This document shows positions 55,501 through 64,000 of a DNA stretch of 64,000 nt, piece after piece. This DNA comes from Oscheius dolichura. Taxonomy: Eukaryota; Nematoda; Chromadorea; Rhabditida; Rhabditidae. The DNA lies in the NCBI GenBank assembly GCA_932521035.1, contig OW051492.1:7936001-8000000 (forward strand). Direction: 5' to 3'. Numbering within the stretch: the first letter of the stretch is position 1; the number at the start of each line of letters is the position of its first letter. The notes beneath the pieces are model-generated. The model was not told the DNA's origin. It made no database searches and worked only from the letters and a program-made list of their open reading frames with translations. The translations under genes were made by a program, and so were the position numbers.

Positions 55501-57351
55501 CTCAATTCCTTGAAAAGTGTAAAAATAGAATATTTCTACCAAAAAGAGAATAGAAAACTCACAATGAGATACATGTTTTTGACGGGGGGCGACTGGTGAC
55601 GGATCCCGGAGACGGTGGTCATATCTCTGGCGAAAAATCCCATTTAAATAGGGGGCAGATGATGGGAGTATGATGATGAAGCCGACTCGGCCCTTTTTCA
55701 TAAAGAAGAGATTAAGACCCCATATTTTATGGTCTCCGGGAGGGGCGGTGTTAGGAATTTTAGAAGGTACCTCCCCTTTCCTCTGGGAATAGAAATTATA
55801 GGGGGAGGATAGCCAAAGGCGGTGATAGGCATAGGGATAGGGGAAGAAGATGAATCGATGGCTAGCCGAGACAGAAAGAGATTTTCGACGGACGGATGAT
55901 AGCTGGAAGAAGAAGAGAAGGACAAGAACCAGCTGATCTTGGCTAGTTTGCTAATTCACGTAAAACGGGAGACACAGAGAGAAAAAAGCCCTGTTGCGAG
56001 CGGGAGAGAGACAGATCTCGCGCCCTTTAACACTTCCGATAGCCCATCTTCTATTATTTATTCCTTTAAAAATTTACAAATTTTATCTTAAAATGTCTTT
56101 GAGTGCTTTGTTCCTTCCTGGTCCCCGTCTAAAACAGCCATTTCCCATCAAAATCCCCCGTTTCCTTGGTCTTCCCGCTCTTTCCTTCAAATGATGACTG
56201 TTTGCTTGTTTTCTCTTCTTCGTTACCCTATCAGTGTCTTATTTTCTATAATTTCTTCATGATAAAACACTTTCCGACTCCTCTATCCTCGAGAAATAAT
56301 CATTTCCAGTTAAAAATCCTCCAGTTTCACTGGTCTCCCATTGTTCTATATTGCTTGATACTCTTCCAGATCCATATTTTCTACAATTTCAGACTGAAAA
56401 AGACAAATTACAACTGTCCCTACCATTTCTGTCATCAAAAATAACAAGTACACTCCAAAATTTGGCATTTTCCCCGTTTACCAGGGGTTCCATTCAAACT
56501 TTGGAGGTTTCCGTCTTTTCCAGCTTTGTATTACTGTAATTTTAGCCGAATGACAATAAATTCTGCCTCTCTTTTCCTTATTTATGAACCCTCAGCCCAC
56601 AATATTTTGCCTTTTGACACATTTTAGCCTGTTCTTATTGTCACCTCGTAACCGGATTTCTGGGAGATTTTTGGCCCGATTTCTGACTTTAATCCCTCGT
56701 GTTTTTTCCCGGATTCCCTCGAAGAATGGGGAGAACGGAAGAGGGATTCTTGGTTCATAAGGGGAAAAGAAGAGAAAGGGCGCTGCGCAGCTTCCCCGCT
56801 CGGCACGGCTTGTCTTAATTTTCTCTCTCTCCCTTCCCCCCGTTCTGCCCCCGGGAAAACCCGCTCGCTCGTAAAATCTCATAGTCACTTTTTGTCGACA
56901 CGCGACTTTTTCCCAGCCAACATTTGTCCAAGCTTGATGGATTATGGACTGGGCTCGCTGTCGAGAGAAAAAGATACTCCGCCAGAGACCGGAAGGGCCA
57001 GAGGACGCTTTATGAAAGCTGCCGCCGTTTTCAGTTCGAACGAAAAGGCATAAAGAGACGGCTGATGAAAGGGGAGGCTGCCTCGATGACCAGGCCGGGA
57101 GAAGGCTATTCAAAATGACAGATTACGCGGGAGCGTGATCCCCGACAAGAAATGATTGACCTTATACAGATCAAGTTTGGATTGGTTACTAGGCAAGTAT
57201 CATACTTGAAGTATGCCTTCATACTCCCCCCCCCCCCCCCCCCCCCCAATACAAGCCCCCAATTACAAAAAACAACAAACAAATGCTTTGGGTTTTTATT
57301 AGACCGAGGTTATAGAGGATAAAATACCGGTGGAAATATAAAATAGAAGAT
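52547..57351. other. Non-coding; purine-rich, then pyrimidine-rich, with a poly-C tract
   Basis: No supported gene. The + strand is purine-rich from about 53.0 to 55.0 kb and again around 55.7-55.9 kb, and pyrimidine-rich from 56.0 to 56.6 kb. Open frames are short and lack motifs. A 22-bp poly-C run ends the interval. Confidence 0.5.
57226..57247 (+). repeat. Poly-C (G-tract) homopolymer, 22 bp
   Basis: An uninterrupted run of 22 C. Long G/C tracts are a known feature of Caenorhabditis genomes and form G-quadruplexes that need the DOG-1/FANCJ helicase. It lies about 105 bp beyond the 3' end of the SKP1-like gene. Confidence 0.9.
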
Positions 57352-57909
57352 CTAGACTTCGACCCATTCGAACCGCTTCTTCATGTCGGCCTCTTCCTCG
57401 GCGGAGAAGTCGTTCTCGAGGCCGTAGACTTTCCGGATCTCTTCGACGCTCTTCCCGGTGGCCATGTCGGCTATCTTCTGGCAGATGATATCGATCAGCC
57501 CGGGGATATCCAGATAGTTCGCTCCCTAGAATTAATTTAGAATATAGAAGAGGAAAAGAAGACGAACCATGAGCATAGCGTAGAGCTGTTCCGACGAGAC
57601 GTCCATGAATTCCTTGTCCTCGGCGGTCAGGGTGATCCGGGGATCTTCGTGTTCCTCCTTCGGCTTGTAGGTCTCGCCACGATGGCTCTCACACCATTCC
57701 AGGATCTTCTTTAGGGTCCAGCCGTCGACATTCGACACGGGGAGAGGTTCCTTCAGCAACTTGTCGTCCGAGCCGGTGATTCCCAGGTCCGAGACCATTT
57801 TGCAGAGGAGAATCGACTGGAAGGCCACGTCCTCCGGCACCTGGATCTTCTCCTCGTCGTTGGCCATCAGCACGAACTCCATCTTCTTTGGGGCTTCTTC
57901 GGTAGACAT
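57352..57909 (-). CDS. skr: SKP1-related protein (SCF ubiquitin ligase adaptor)
   Basis: Exons 57568-57909 and 57352-57525 (complement) encode 171 aa. The N-terminal BTB/POZ-like Skp1 fold is seen in VPEDVAFQSILLCKMVSDLG and PLPVSNVDGWTLKKILEWCE. The C-terminal Skp1 dimerisation/F-box-binding segment covers EFMDVSSEQLYAMLM, then GANYLDIPGLIDIICQKIAD, MATGKSVEEIRKVYGL and the end, EEEADMKKRFEWVEV. Length and motif order match SKP1 closely. It should bridge F-box proteins to cullin. The ATG is preceded by TTTCAG|TTCTCAAG, a likely SL1 trans-splice acceptor 8 nt upstream. Codon use is strongly biased, suggesting high expression. Confidence 0.93.
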
Positions 57910-58347
57910 CTTGAGAACTGAAATGAGTCAGATAAGCGAGAACTGGAGAGGTAGAGGAGCCCCAAGTAAAGCGAGAATCTACTTTGCTTCGCTTGGGGCG
58001 ATCAAAAGCGGAAACACGGTGACAAATGGAAAATATTGTCGCTTTTTGCTAGAAAGAACAGCAGAAAAACAAATAAACGACGGACCAGAGCAAAAGAATG
58101 AGAGAAAATGACGCCAGGGAAGAGGTTCTGTGATTTGACGGTATTCGACAGGTCAGGGCTGGACCGTCGTTGACATGTTGGAGGAGGCGCCCTTTTGAAC
58201 CAAAAATGTGGGAAATAGACGCCAGGAACTAGTTTAAAAATGAAAAAGGGTTGAAACGCTGAAAAAGTAATAGGTGGATTTCGCGTCGGTAAACCCTTCT
58301 ATTTAGTGAGTTGTTTGACGCGAAATTCAAAAAAATAAAAATAAAAA

Positions 58348-58465
58348 GCTTACGACACCCGGGATTCCCAAGCCGTCTCCTATCCAAGTACTAACCGGGC
58401 CCAACGTTGCTTGACTTGCCAGATCGGACGGGATGGCGTACTTTCAACGTGGTATGGCCGTAAGC
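58348..58465 (-). rRNA. 5S ribosomal RNA
   Basis: The minus strand starts GCTTACGGCCATACCACGTT and includes CGCCATCCCGTCCGATCTGG, TTAGTACTTGGATAGGAGAC and a terminal GTCGTAAGC that pairs with the 5' end. It is 118 nt, close to the C. elegans 5S sequence. The internal control region (A box, C box) is intact, so it should be transcribed by Pol III. It is a single copy here, not a 5S/SL1 tandem array. Confidence 0.93.
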
Positions 58466-58609
58466 GAAATTTCTCCACCAGCGCTCAGAGACAACGAAAC
58501 AGCCATGCTTTCACTTCTTCCTGGTGACTTTCCCTACCATAAAACCAGTAACAAGTAACAATATTTATATTTATCCCGTATAATTTCGACTCCTTCTTCC
58601 TTTTTTACA
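58466..58609. other. Short intergenic spacer
   Basis: About 140 bp between the 5S gene and the astacin stop codon, with no visible feature beyond the 5S upstream flank. Confidence 0.4.
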
Positions 58610-60299
58610 TCAATTTCCTCCAAAAAAGCTCCAGATCCTCTCAAATAATCCTCTTTGCCGAGGCGAAGATGACACCGTCGTTGTTGTTCTGCTTGTCGTC
58701 GTCGTCGTTGACGGGATAGCGACATTTGAGAACTGTTGGCAGGTACATTCACAGTATTCACTGAAATAGCGGCAATCCAGTTGACTCCGTCGGGCCATCC
58801 GCTGACAAAAGATGGAAAACACCTCACGGCAAGCTGAAAAATGAATTCCTGACTGGAATTACCGTAAAACCACCAATAGAACCCCCTCCTACGTAAGCGC
58901 GCTCTGTTAAAATGCTCTATCTAACTGACATTGGGAGTCGATTACTCCGTTATTTTTGGCTTTTCTTCTATTTTTCCTTCTGTGATGCAACATCTAGGGC
59001 TCAAAGATCATACTAATTCAAGAAAAAATCATGAAAAACGGTTGCATTGGTGTTTTTGCACGATGCAGATAGACCATTTCTACAGAGCGCGCTTACGGAG
59101 AGGGGGCTCTATTAGAGGTTTTACGGTACTCTTCTTCTACCTTTCTTATTTCCTGTCTCTGGGGAATACGTGACTGGAGGAAGAAAAGGGCCCACTGGGT
59201 CGACTGGATCGGGCTCTACCGGTTGTATAGGCGGCCGGGGAGGAGTAGGAGCAGTTGTTGGCGGTTTAGGAGGGGTGTCTGGGTTCTAAAGGGGGAATAT
59301 GGACAGTTATGCGAGCCAACCATTGGGTCAAAATCTTCCCCCATACAGACATCACACTCGTAAAGGGCGCAGATCTTCTTATAATCACTGGGAGAGGCGT
59401 CTCTCTGGTTCCCGATCACTTTCTAAATGGTCCCAACTGGAAAAAACAATCTCCTCCCCCACCTGGTATTGCGGATCCTTGGTCTCCATACTGATTCGTC
59501 CCTTCCTGGCGAAGGCCGTCTCCGTGTAGTGCATAACCGACTTGTAATCATAGGGAATTCCATAAGTCGTGGCTTCTTTCTGGGAGACCTTCTCAAATTG
59601 GCTCATATAAACTGAAAAAGATGAGAAAAAAAACAGGGATAAGAGGTTACCTGGATCGATGTTTTCGTAGTGGACTTTGATGTAGTCGTCCCGGTCGTAG
59701 CGCATGTGCTCGTGCCACAGGCCAATGGCGTGCATCAGTTCGTGGACGACGATATCCACTTCAACACAACTGAAGAACCACGTAATGATCCTTTTTTCAA
59801 AAGTTCTTCTTCCCACACGGTCCCAGCACGACTCTACTGGAGTCCGACCCGGGTGAAAGACAAATTTAGACCCCAGAATACGTGAAAAAGACTCACGTAG
59901 CCATTTCGTTGGCCTCCAACATGACCACATTCTTCCCTGTCATCCTGCCCACATTTGTATAGCACCTGAACCATTATTCCAAACGAAAAACCAGTCCAAG
60001 TTACCCTTCATTCTGCGTATTTTGTAGGTCAATGTAGTCTTTTTCAAAAGTCCGTTTATTAAATCGGATACACGTATTGGCTTCGATTCTACCCATCGCG
60101 TCGGCAATGATGCTCCTTTCCGTCGGATCTGAACCCTTCTTCCCTTTCTAAAAAGAGAGAACAGACCATATTGTCCAGAGATCGTATACGGTATGACATA
60201 ATTGCCCAAGGTGTCGCGGACCTTACTCCATTTGAGGGGAGAATTCCTCGGGAGGACATTAAACATCACCGATTTACTGTAAACTGTTCCCTTTAGGAC
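58610..60299 (-). CDS. nas: Astacin-family zinc metalloprotease (NAS type)
   Basis: Exons (complement): 60168-60299, 60005-60147, 59897-59965, 59651-59769, 59463-59611, 59321-59422, 59141-59285, 58610-58833. The catalytic domain starts LKWSKVRDTLGNYVIPYTIS, then IEANTCIRF, the zinc motif HELMHAIGLWHEHMR and the Met-turn SVMHYTETAF; all zinc ligands, the catalytic Glu and the Tyr are present. A proline-rich linker (PKPPTTAPTPPRPPIQP) leads to a six-Cys segment (CREVFSIFCQ...DCRYFSEYCECTC) and a Thr-rich, basic tail. Only 20 nt separate the first two exons, too short for a normal intron and not a multiple of three. Pro-region and signal exons further 5' (to about 60540) could not be fixed. It is expected to be secreted. 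Confidence 0.85.
58860..59128. mobile_element. MITE inside the last astacin intron
   Basis: The ends are inverted repeats of about 60 bp: 58860-58920 starts TACCGTAAAACCACCAATAG, and 59069-59128, reverse-complemented, starts TACCGTAAAACCTCTAATAG. Both continue through a GTAAGCGCGCTCTGT block. TA flanks suggest a Tc1/mariner-type TA insertion. The element is 269 bp, non-coding and nearly fills the intron 58834-59140. Its right end supplies a TAA that would stop translation if the intron were retained. Confidence 0.75.
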
Positions 60300-62085
60300 C
60301 TAGGAAACTGTAAGAGTAACCTCTTGGCAACTGTTCTCATCTGAGTCATGTCACTTCCCGCCTGGGAGAAGATGTCAATTCGTCGACCCTGTAAATGGAA
60401 GAGGAGCTGAATAAATACCGGGGACCATGACTCATAATGGAAGCCGCCACACTTTTGACAACAGGGACAGTCTGTTTGTTCGGGAAGGAAAAGGCTATGT
60501 GGCAGTAAAAACATCCCCCCGAGCACATTCGAGGCACAAGGCTTTTAACAACCGAAATGTGCCATATTTTAACAAAAAACGGGAGAGGCTCTCAATCTTT
60601 TGGGTAGCCACAGAAGCAGGTCCTTTCTAGACCCGCTCCAGCCCAATCCGCCCGACCACACACAACGCTTCTTACAGGAAGACGATTCATCCTCCGGGGT
60701 GCACCCCTCCGCGCACAGAATATGCAAACAAAAAGGGATGCCATGCCCACCAGCTTGGAATTGATTAGCATATTTTTCGGAGGGGGCATGGTGGGTACGA
60801 GGGGCAGAGAACAAGCACATAACTAAACTAGTTGAAATGTCTTCAAATCCTGTTCAATTTTATGCTTCTCGCGGACAGGGTGATGGTCTACAACCACTGT
60901 TATAGAGTAGACGGGGTTCAGCACCTATGTCATGATTCCTCAAGAAATTTGTTCTGGTTTAACACTTTTTACAGTCTCTGGTATACGGTTACTGTACAAA
61001 AGTTGTTATTTCATGGGTTCTCGCCGCGAAAACATGATCTATCTTCCAATGATGGCATACCCTTTGGGAAAGGACCAAAGATAGTGCGGTTGCGGGGTTT
61101 TCATGGCATGACAACAGGAACGAGGAAGTTACTATAGTAAAAACTGAATTTTAATGGTTAGGGAATACTGTATCCCTTCCAGAATCCCAAACTCACGTCC
61201 CAGGTCTATTTTCTTTCAAATGGATGACTTACCCTGCCGTGTACTCCATAACATTGTAAGAATAGGACGAAATATACAGAATAATGGTACAGAGCACCCC
61301 GCATCCCCCTGAAATACTTGTAGGCAGAGGTCACGGTAGCGAAGAAAGGAAAAGGTGACAACCAACAAAAGAAGAAAGTAAGCCGACTGTGATAGAGGCC
61401 CAAATACGGCCCTCAATGGCACCGCAGGCACCGTTTCTAACGCCATTTTGATGCCTGTTTGCACAGACGTAAATCCATTCGAAAACAGCAGCCGCTCCTT
61501 GCCGTTGGGATTTGACAAAACGTGACGTCAGGTAGAGGAAACGGAGGTTGAAATGGTGAATCATATGAATAGACAGCCATGGGTTATGGCGGTGGCTGCC
61601 CGAGGGGGGGGGGGGGGGGGGGGGGGGGGAAAGGTTGGAGGTGACAAGTCGCGGAGGGATTTGCATCTGATTATGTGGGGGGCATGGCTGATGGAGGCCT
61701 GTTGTTTTGTAAGTGAACAACTGTTTCACACGGGGGCTAGTAGAGCAACAGCGCTGATTATTACAGGAGGAGATGCCTGACGGCCTATTGTACTCTTCTG
61801 CTCCATCCATTTAGGGCATCTTCATTCCCTTTGCCCTACACTTCGAGTCTACCCTCATTTTGCTCTACATCTGGAGTTTATCGTCCCCACTTCTCTACAG
61901 TCGCCTCCCCATTCCTCCACATCTTCGTTCCTCTTCCACTACACCTTTCCTGACCTGAATTATCCAAGTTTCCACCGTCAATCGGATAAATGTTAACCGG
62001 ATAATCATTCTGTATCAACTCTTGTTTACTGGTCCAAGTGCAAAGGCATTTTCTTTTCATTCTTCCGTCGGTTGGTCGCCGGAGA
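60300..62085. other. Non-coding, with a 26-bp poly-G tract
   Basis: The 5' side of the astacin gene (undefined exons up to about 60540) is followed by sequence with no supported gene. A frame at 60832-61137 (+) has no recognised features. Poly-G lies at 61604-61629. Pyrimidine-rich sequence precedes the phosphatase start. Confidence 0.4.
61604..61629 (+). repeat. Poly-G homopolymer, 26 bp
   Basis: An uninterrupted run of 26 G, the second long G/C tract in the last 7 kb. It lies about 457 bp upstream of the phosphatase start codon. Confidence 0.9.
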
Positions 62086-63407
62086 ATGCCGCTTGATCTC
62101 GACGAATTTCTCCGCTACCATGCCAAAACCCGTAATTCAGCACACAACAAAAGTGTCAGTTTTTTTATTTGTTTCTCGTTCAACTGGCGCGCCTTTTCAG
62201 CTGAAATACAAAGAGGATGAGCTGTTGGAGTTGTGTGAAATGATGAGCAAGATCGTGGAGGCCGAGTGCAGTCTGGCGTCGATGGGTCCGCCCTGCACCA
62301 TCGTCGGCGGTATTTTATTTGAAATTTGGAAACTCAACCGCCAAATTCCAGACATTCATGGCCAGTTCAACGACCTCCTTCGGATGTTCTCGACGGTCAG
62401 CAGAGACAAGGGCATCTGTGGCGCCTTCCAGGACAACTTCGTCTTCCTCGGGGACTACGTCGACCGCGGGCGGCATTCCCTCGAGTGCGTCTGCTTCGTC
62501 TTCGCCCTCAAATGCAGATATCCCCAGCAGGTTAGACCTTTAAATACAATAAAAGACAAAGATTGCAGTACGTACTCCTGAGAGGCAACCACGAGTCGCG
62601 CAGCGTCAACCGGGACTATGGCTTCTGGGACGAGCTGGTGGACCGTTTCCCGCAGAAGGGGGAACAGCTCTGGGAAGCGTTCAACAAGGTCTTTGCCCTC
62701 CTGCCGCTGGCCTGTCTCGTCGGCAAGAAGATCCTCTGCATGCACGGGGGCATCTCGGAACATCTGAAGAGTCTCCAGGACATCGAGGACATCAAGCGTC
62801 CCCTAGACGACGTCAACCAACACCCACTGGCTTTGGGTATTTTTGGAATTATCGGTGGAAACAATCTGTCGGTTTAGATCTCCTCTGGGCTGATCCCTCT
62901 CCCACGGTCACCGGCTTCAAGCCGAATGCAGTCCGTGGGGTCAGCGTCTTATTTGGCCCGGATACCGTCAAGGCTCTCTGTGAACATCTCGACATTGCGC
63001 TCATCGTCAGGGCCCATCAGGTTCCAATTTTCTTCCAGGACTGCCTAACCTGATGATTTTAGATGATGATGTCGGGGTTCGCCTTTTTTGCCAATCGCAA
63101 ACTGGTGACCATCTTCACGGCCCCCCGTTACCAAATCAATCTACCGAATGCCGGCGCCGTTCTCAAAGTGGCAGCCAACGGGCATCTGGGATTCCATACG
63201 CTTGTGCCGAAAGATGACGCGGCCGAACCACCGGCCGAGGAAAGCGTCTCGAGCAGCTGTTTTGCTGGAAAGGAAGAGGAAGGAGCGAAGAAGATGGCCC
63301 AGGAGAGGAAGAAGCGGGCGGTCAGGAAGAGGAGAAGCAAGGCCATCAAGAAGGACCAGCAGTCGACCGTCTCGACCGGCTCTACAACAACGAGCAAGAG
63401 CACCTAG
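62086..63407 (+). CDS. PP1-type serine/threonine phosphatase, divergent
   Basis: Exons 62086-62154, 62201-62309, 62352-62530, 62569-62836, 62878-63020 and 63063-63407 encode 370 aa. All metal and catalytic motifs of the PPP family are present: GDIHGQ, GDYVDRG, LRGNHE, CMHGGI and RAHQ. YGFWDE, DLLWADP and GVSVLFGPD place it nearest PP1. The beta12-beta13 loop, SAPNYCGEFDNAG in PP1, reads TAPRYQINLPNAG here, so inhibitor sensitivity and substrate fit may differ. A basic Lys/Arg tail of about 50 residues (KKRAVRKRRSKAIKKDQQ) replaces the PP1 C-terminus. The start chosen (MPLDLDEFLRYHAK) aligns with the PP1 N-terminal helix; MPKP at 62120 with a different donor is the alternative. Nematodes have many such male-germline PP1 relatives. 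Confidence 0.9.
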
Positions 63408-63689
63408 AACAGGAAACACAGAACAAGTTAATAAAACACGACTCGGTGTTCTCTTCTTTTCTCTTTTCTGATTCACATTAGTGTTGTGCCCCCGAATCTA
63501 CATGGACTACTGGCAGAGAAGTCCGTTCCCTCAAAACTGGTTATGGTGGCCCTAGTCTTTTAGAAAGGCTCGCTAGAAATGTCGAATAGAAGAGATAGAA
63601 GAGTCATAGACGAGTCATAGATCGCGATTCTTATCTAGAGCTGCGTTTTTTGTTCCCGAGTGACTCCAGTTTCGGCTTATATGCTAATA
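63408..63689. other. Phosphatase 3' flank
   Basis: A polyadenylation-like TTAATAAAA lies at about 63428, just after the stop. A 17-codon ATG frame (MDYWQRSPFPQNWLWWP) at about 63502 has no support as a gene. Nothing else is seen. Confidence 0.4.
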
Positions 63690-63787
63690 TTGCCTCCCTC
63701 TGGGGGAAGCTGTTCCAAAATTTCTTCTAAACCTCTATTTTCATAGGGTCGGAAGGTATTAGTACCTCAAACTTGGGTAATTAAACC
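63690..63787 (-). ncRNA. sls-1: SL1 spliced-leader RNA
   Basis: The minus strand from 63787 gives the exact 22-nt SL1 leader (GGTTTAATTACCCAAGTTTG followed by AG), then the splice donor GTACTAATACC. The Sm-binding site AATTTTGGAAC is at 63712-63722, and a terminal hairpin follows (GCTTCCCCCAGAGGGAGGC). Length of about 98 nt and element order match SL1 RNAs of rhabditid nematodes. It donates the leader to mRNAs in trans-splicing; Pol II transcription depends on SNAPc, one subunit of which is encoded at 22.7-25.2 kb. Confidence 0.93.
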
Positions 63788-64000
63788 GACGACTGGGCTC
63801 GATCACGACTGATAGAGCAGTATAACTGCCGAGACCGTCTGGAACTCCAGTCCAAAGACATGACGAACGCCGAGAACGAGAGACGCGCCTTGGTGAAAGC
63901 GGGCCTGGCGTCTCTCCTCTCCTAGTGCGCTCTCTCGTTCCTTTTCTCTGTCCTCTCCCCGCCAGAGATCCACTCCCCCCGCCTCGGCAGCTGCTGGAAT
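63788..64000. promoter_or_regulatory. SL1 RNA upstream region, likely containing the PSE
   Basis: snRNA and SL RNA genes of nematodes carry a proximal sequence element about 50-70 bp upstream of the start. The matching interval on the minus strand is about 63835-63860 and includes CCAGACGGTCTCGGCAG. I cannot confirm the consensus without aligning other SL1/snRNA promoters. The + strand also reads a short helical frame here (RLIEQYNCRDRLELQSKDMT, ending LASLLS) to a TAG at about 63925; its status is unclear. Confidence 0.35.

Noticed and set aside
1..64000. CRISPR arrays, bacterial operons, phage or plasmid features
   Set aside because: Introns, SL1 RNA and gene families show this is nuclear animal DNA; the few direct repeats are two-copy only.

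Overview
This is a 64 kb piece of a rhabditid nematode genome, Caenorhabditis-like in character. Three things point there: a spliced-leader SL1 RNA gene whose 22-nt leader matches the canonical nematode SL1; short introns (mostly about 32-110 nt) ending in TTTCAG or TTTAG; and nematode-type families (TWK potassium channel, serpentine chemoreceptor, NAS astacin, CLEC lectins, SKR, innexin). Exon maps below were built by hand from splice signals and frame continuity. Coding lengths were checked for divisibility by three, but no alignment was run.

Layout. 1-320: a leftward exon of a gene that runs off the window. 321-19369: about 19 kb with no recognisable coding sequence. It is purine-rich on the + strand up to about 12.8 kb and pyrimidine-rich after that, with two oppositely oriented TATA boxes at the switch, which suggests a divergent promoter with long leader introns on both sides. 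19.4-20.9 kb: a small + strand gene. 21.7-29.7 kb: a dense leftward block with a C-type lectin, a 15-exon SNAPC1/SNAP43 homologue, a second lectin of the same length, a small secreted protein and a two-pore potassium channel. 29.7-35.0 kb: non-coding. 35.0-37.7 kb: a LAPTM-like four-TM gene and a chemoreceptor.

37.8-46.6 kb is a transposon-rich accessory island. It holds a ubiquitin-protease-like fragment, a small secreted gene with a truncated tandem copy sharing an identical promoter, a frameshifted Helitron relic that lacks its HUH core, a coiled-coil remnant, a 1.9-kb element with 314-bp terminal inverted repeats and a 6-bp target duplication, and a decayed innexin. The 1.9-kb element is the best candidate for something new: it looks like a miniature Maverick/Polinton that keeps the first exon of an adenain-like protease and carries an intact PaREP1/HEPN-like gene.

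48.4-64 kb: an R-SNARE, a MITE that supplies the stop codon of a GLI/TRA-1-like zinc-finger gene, a second four-TM gene, about 5 kb of non-coding DNA, a SKP1 homologue, a single 5S rRNA gene, an astacin protease with a MITE in its last intron, a divergent PP1 phosphatase and the SL1 RNA gene. The window therefore encodes a SNAPc subunit and also an SL1 RNA gene of the class that SNAPc transcribes.
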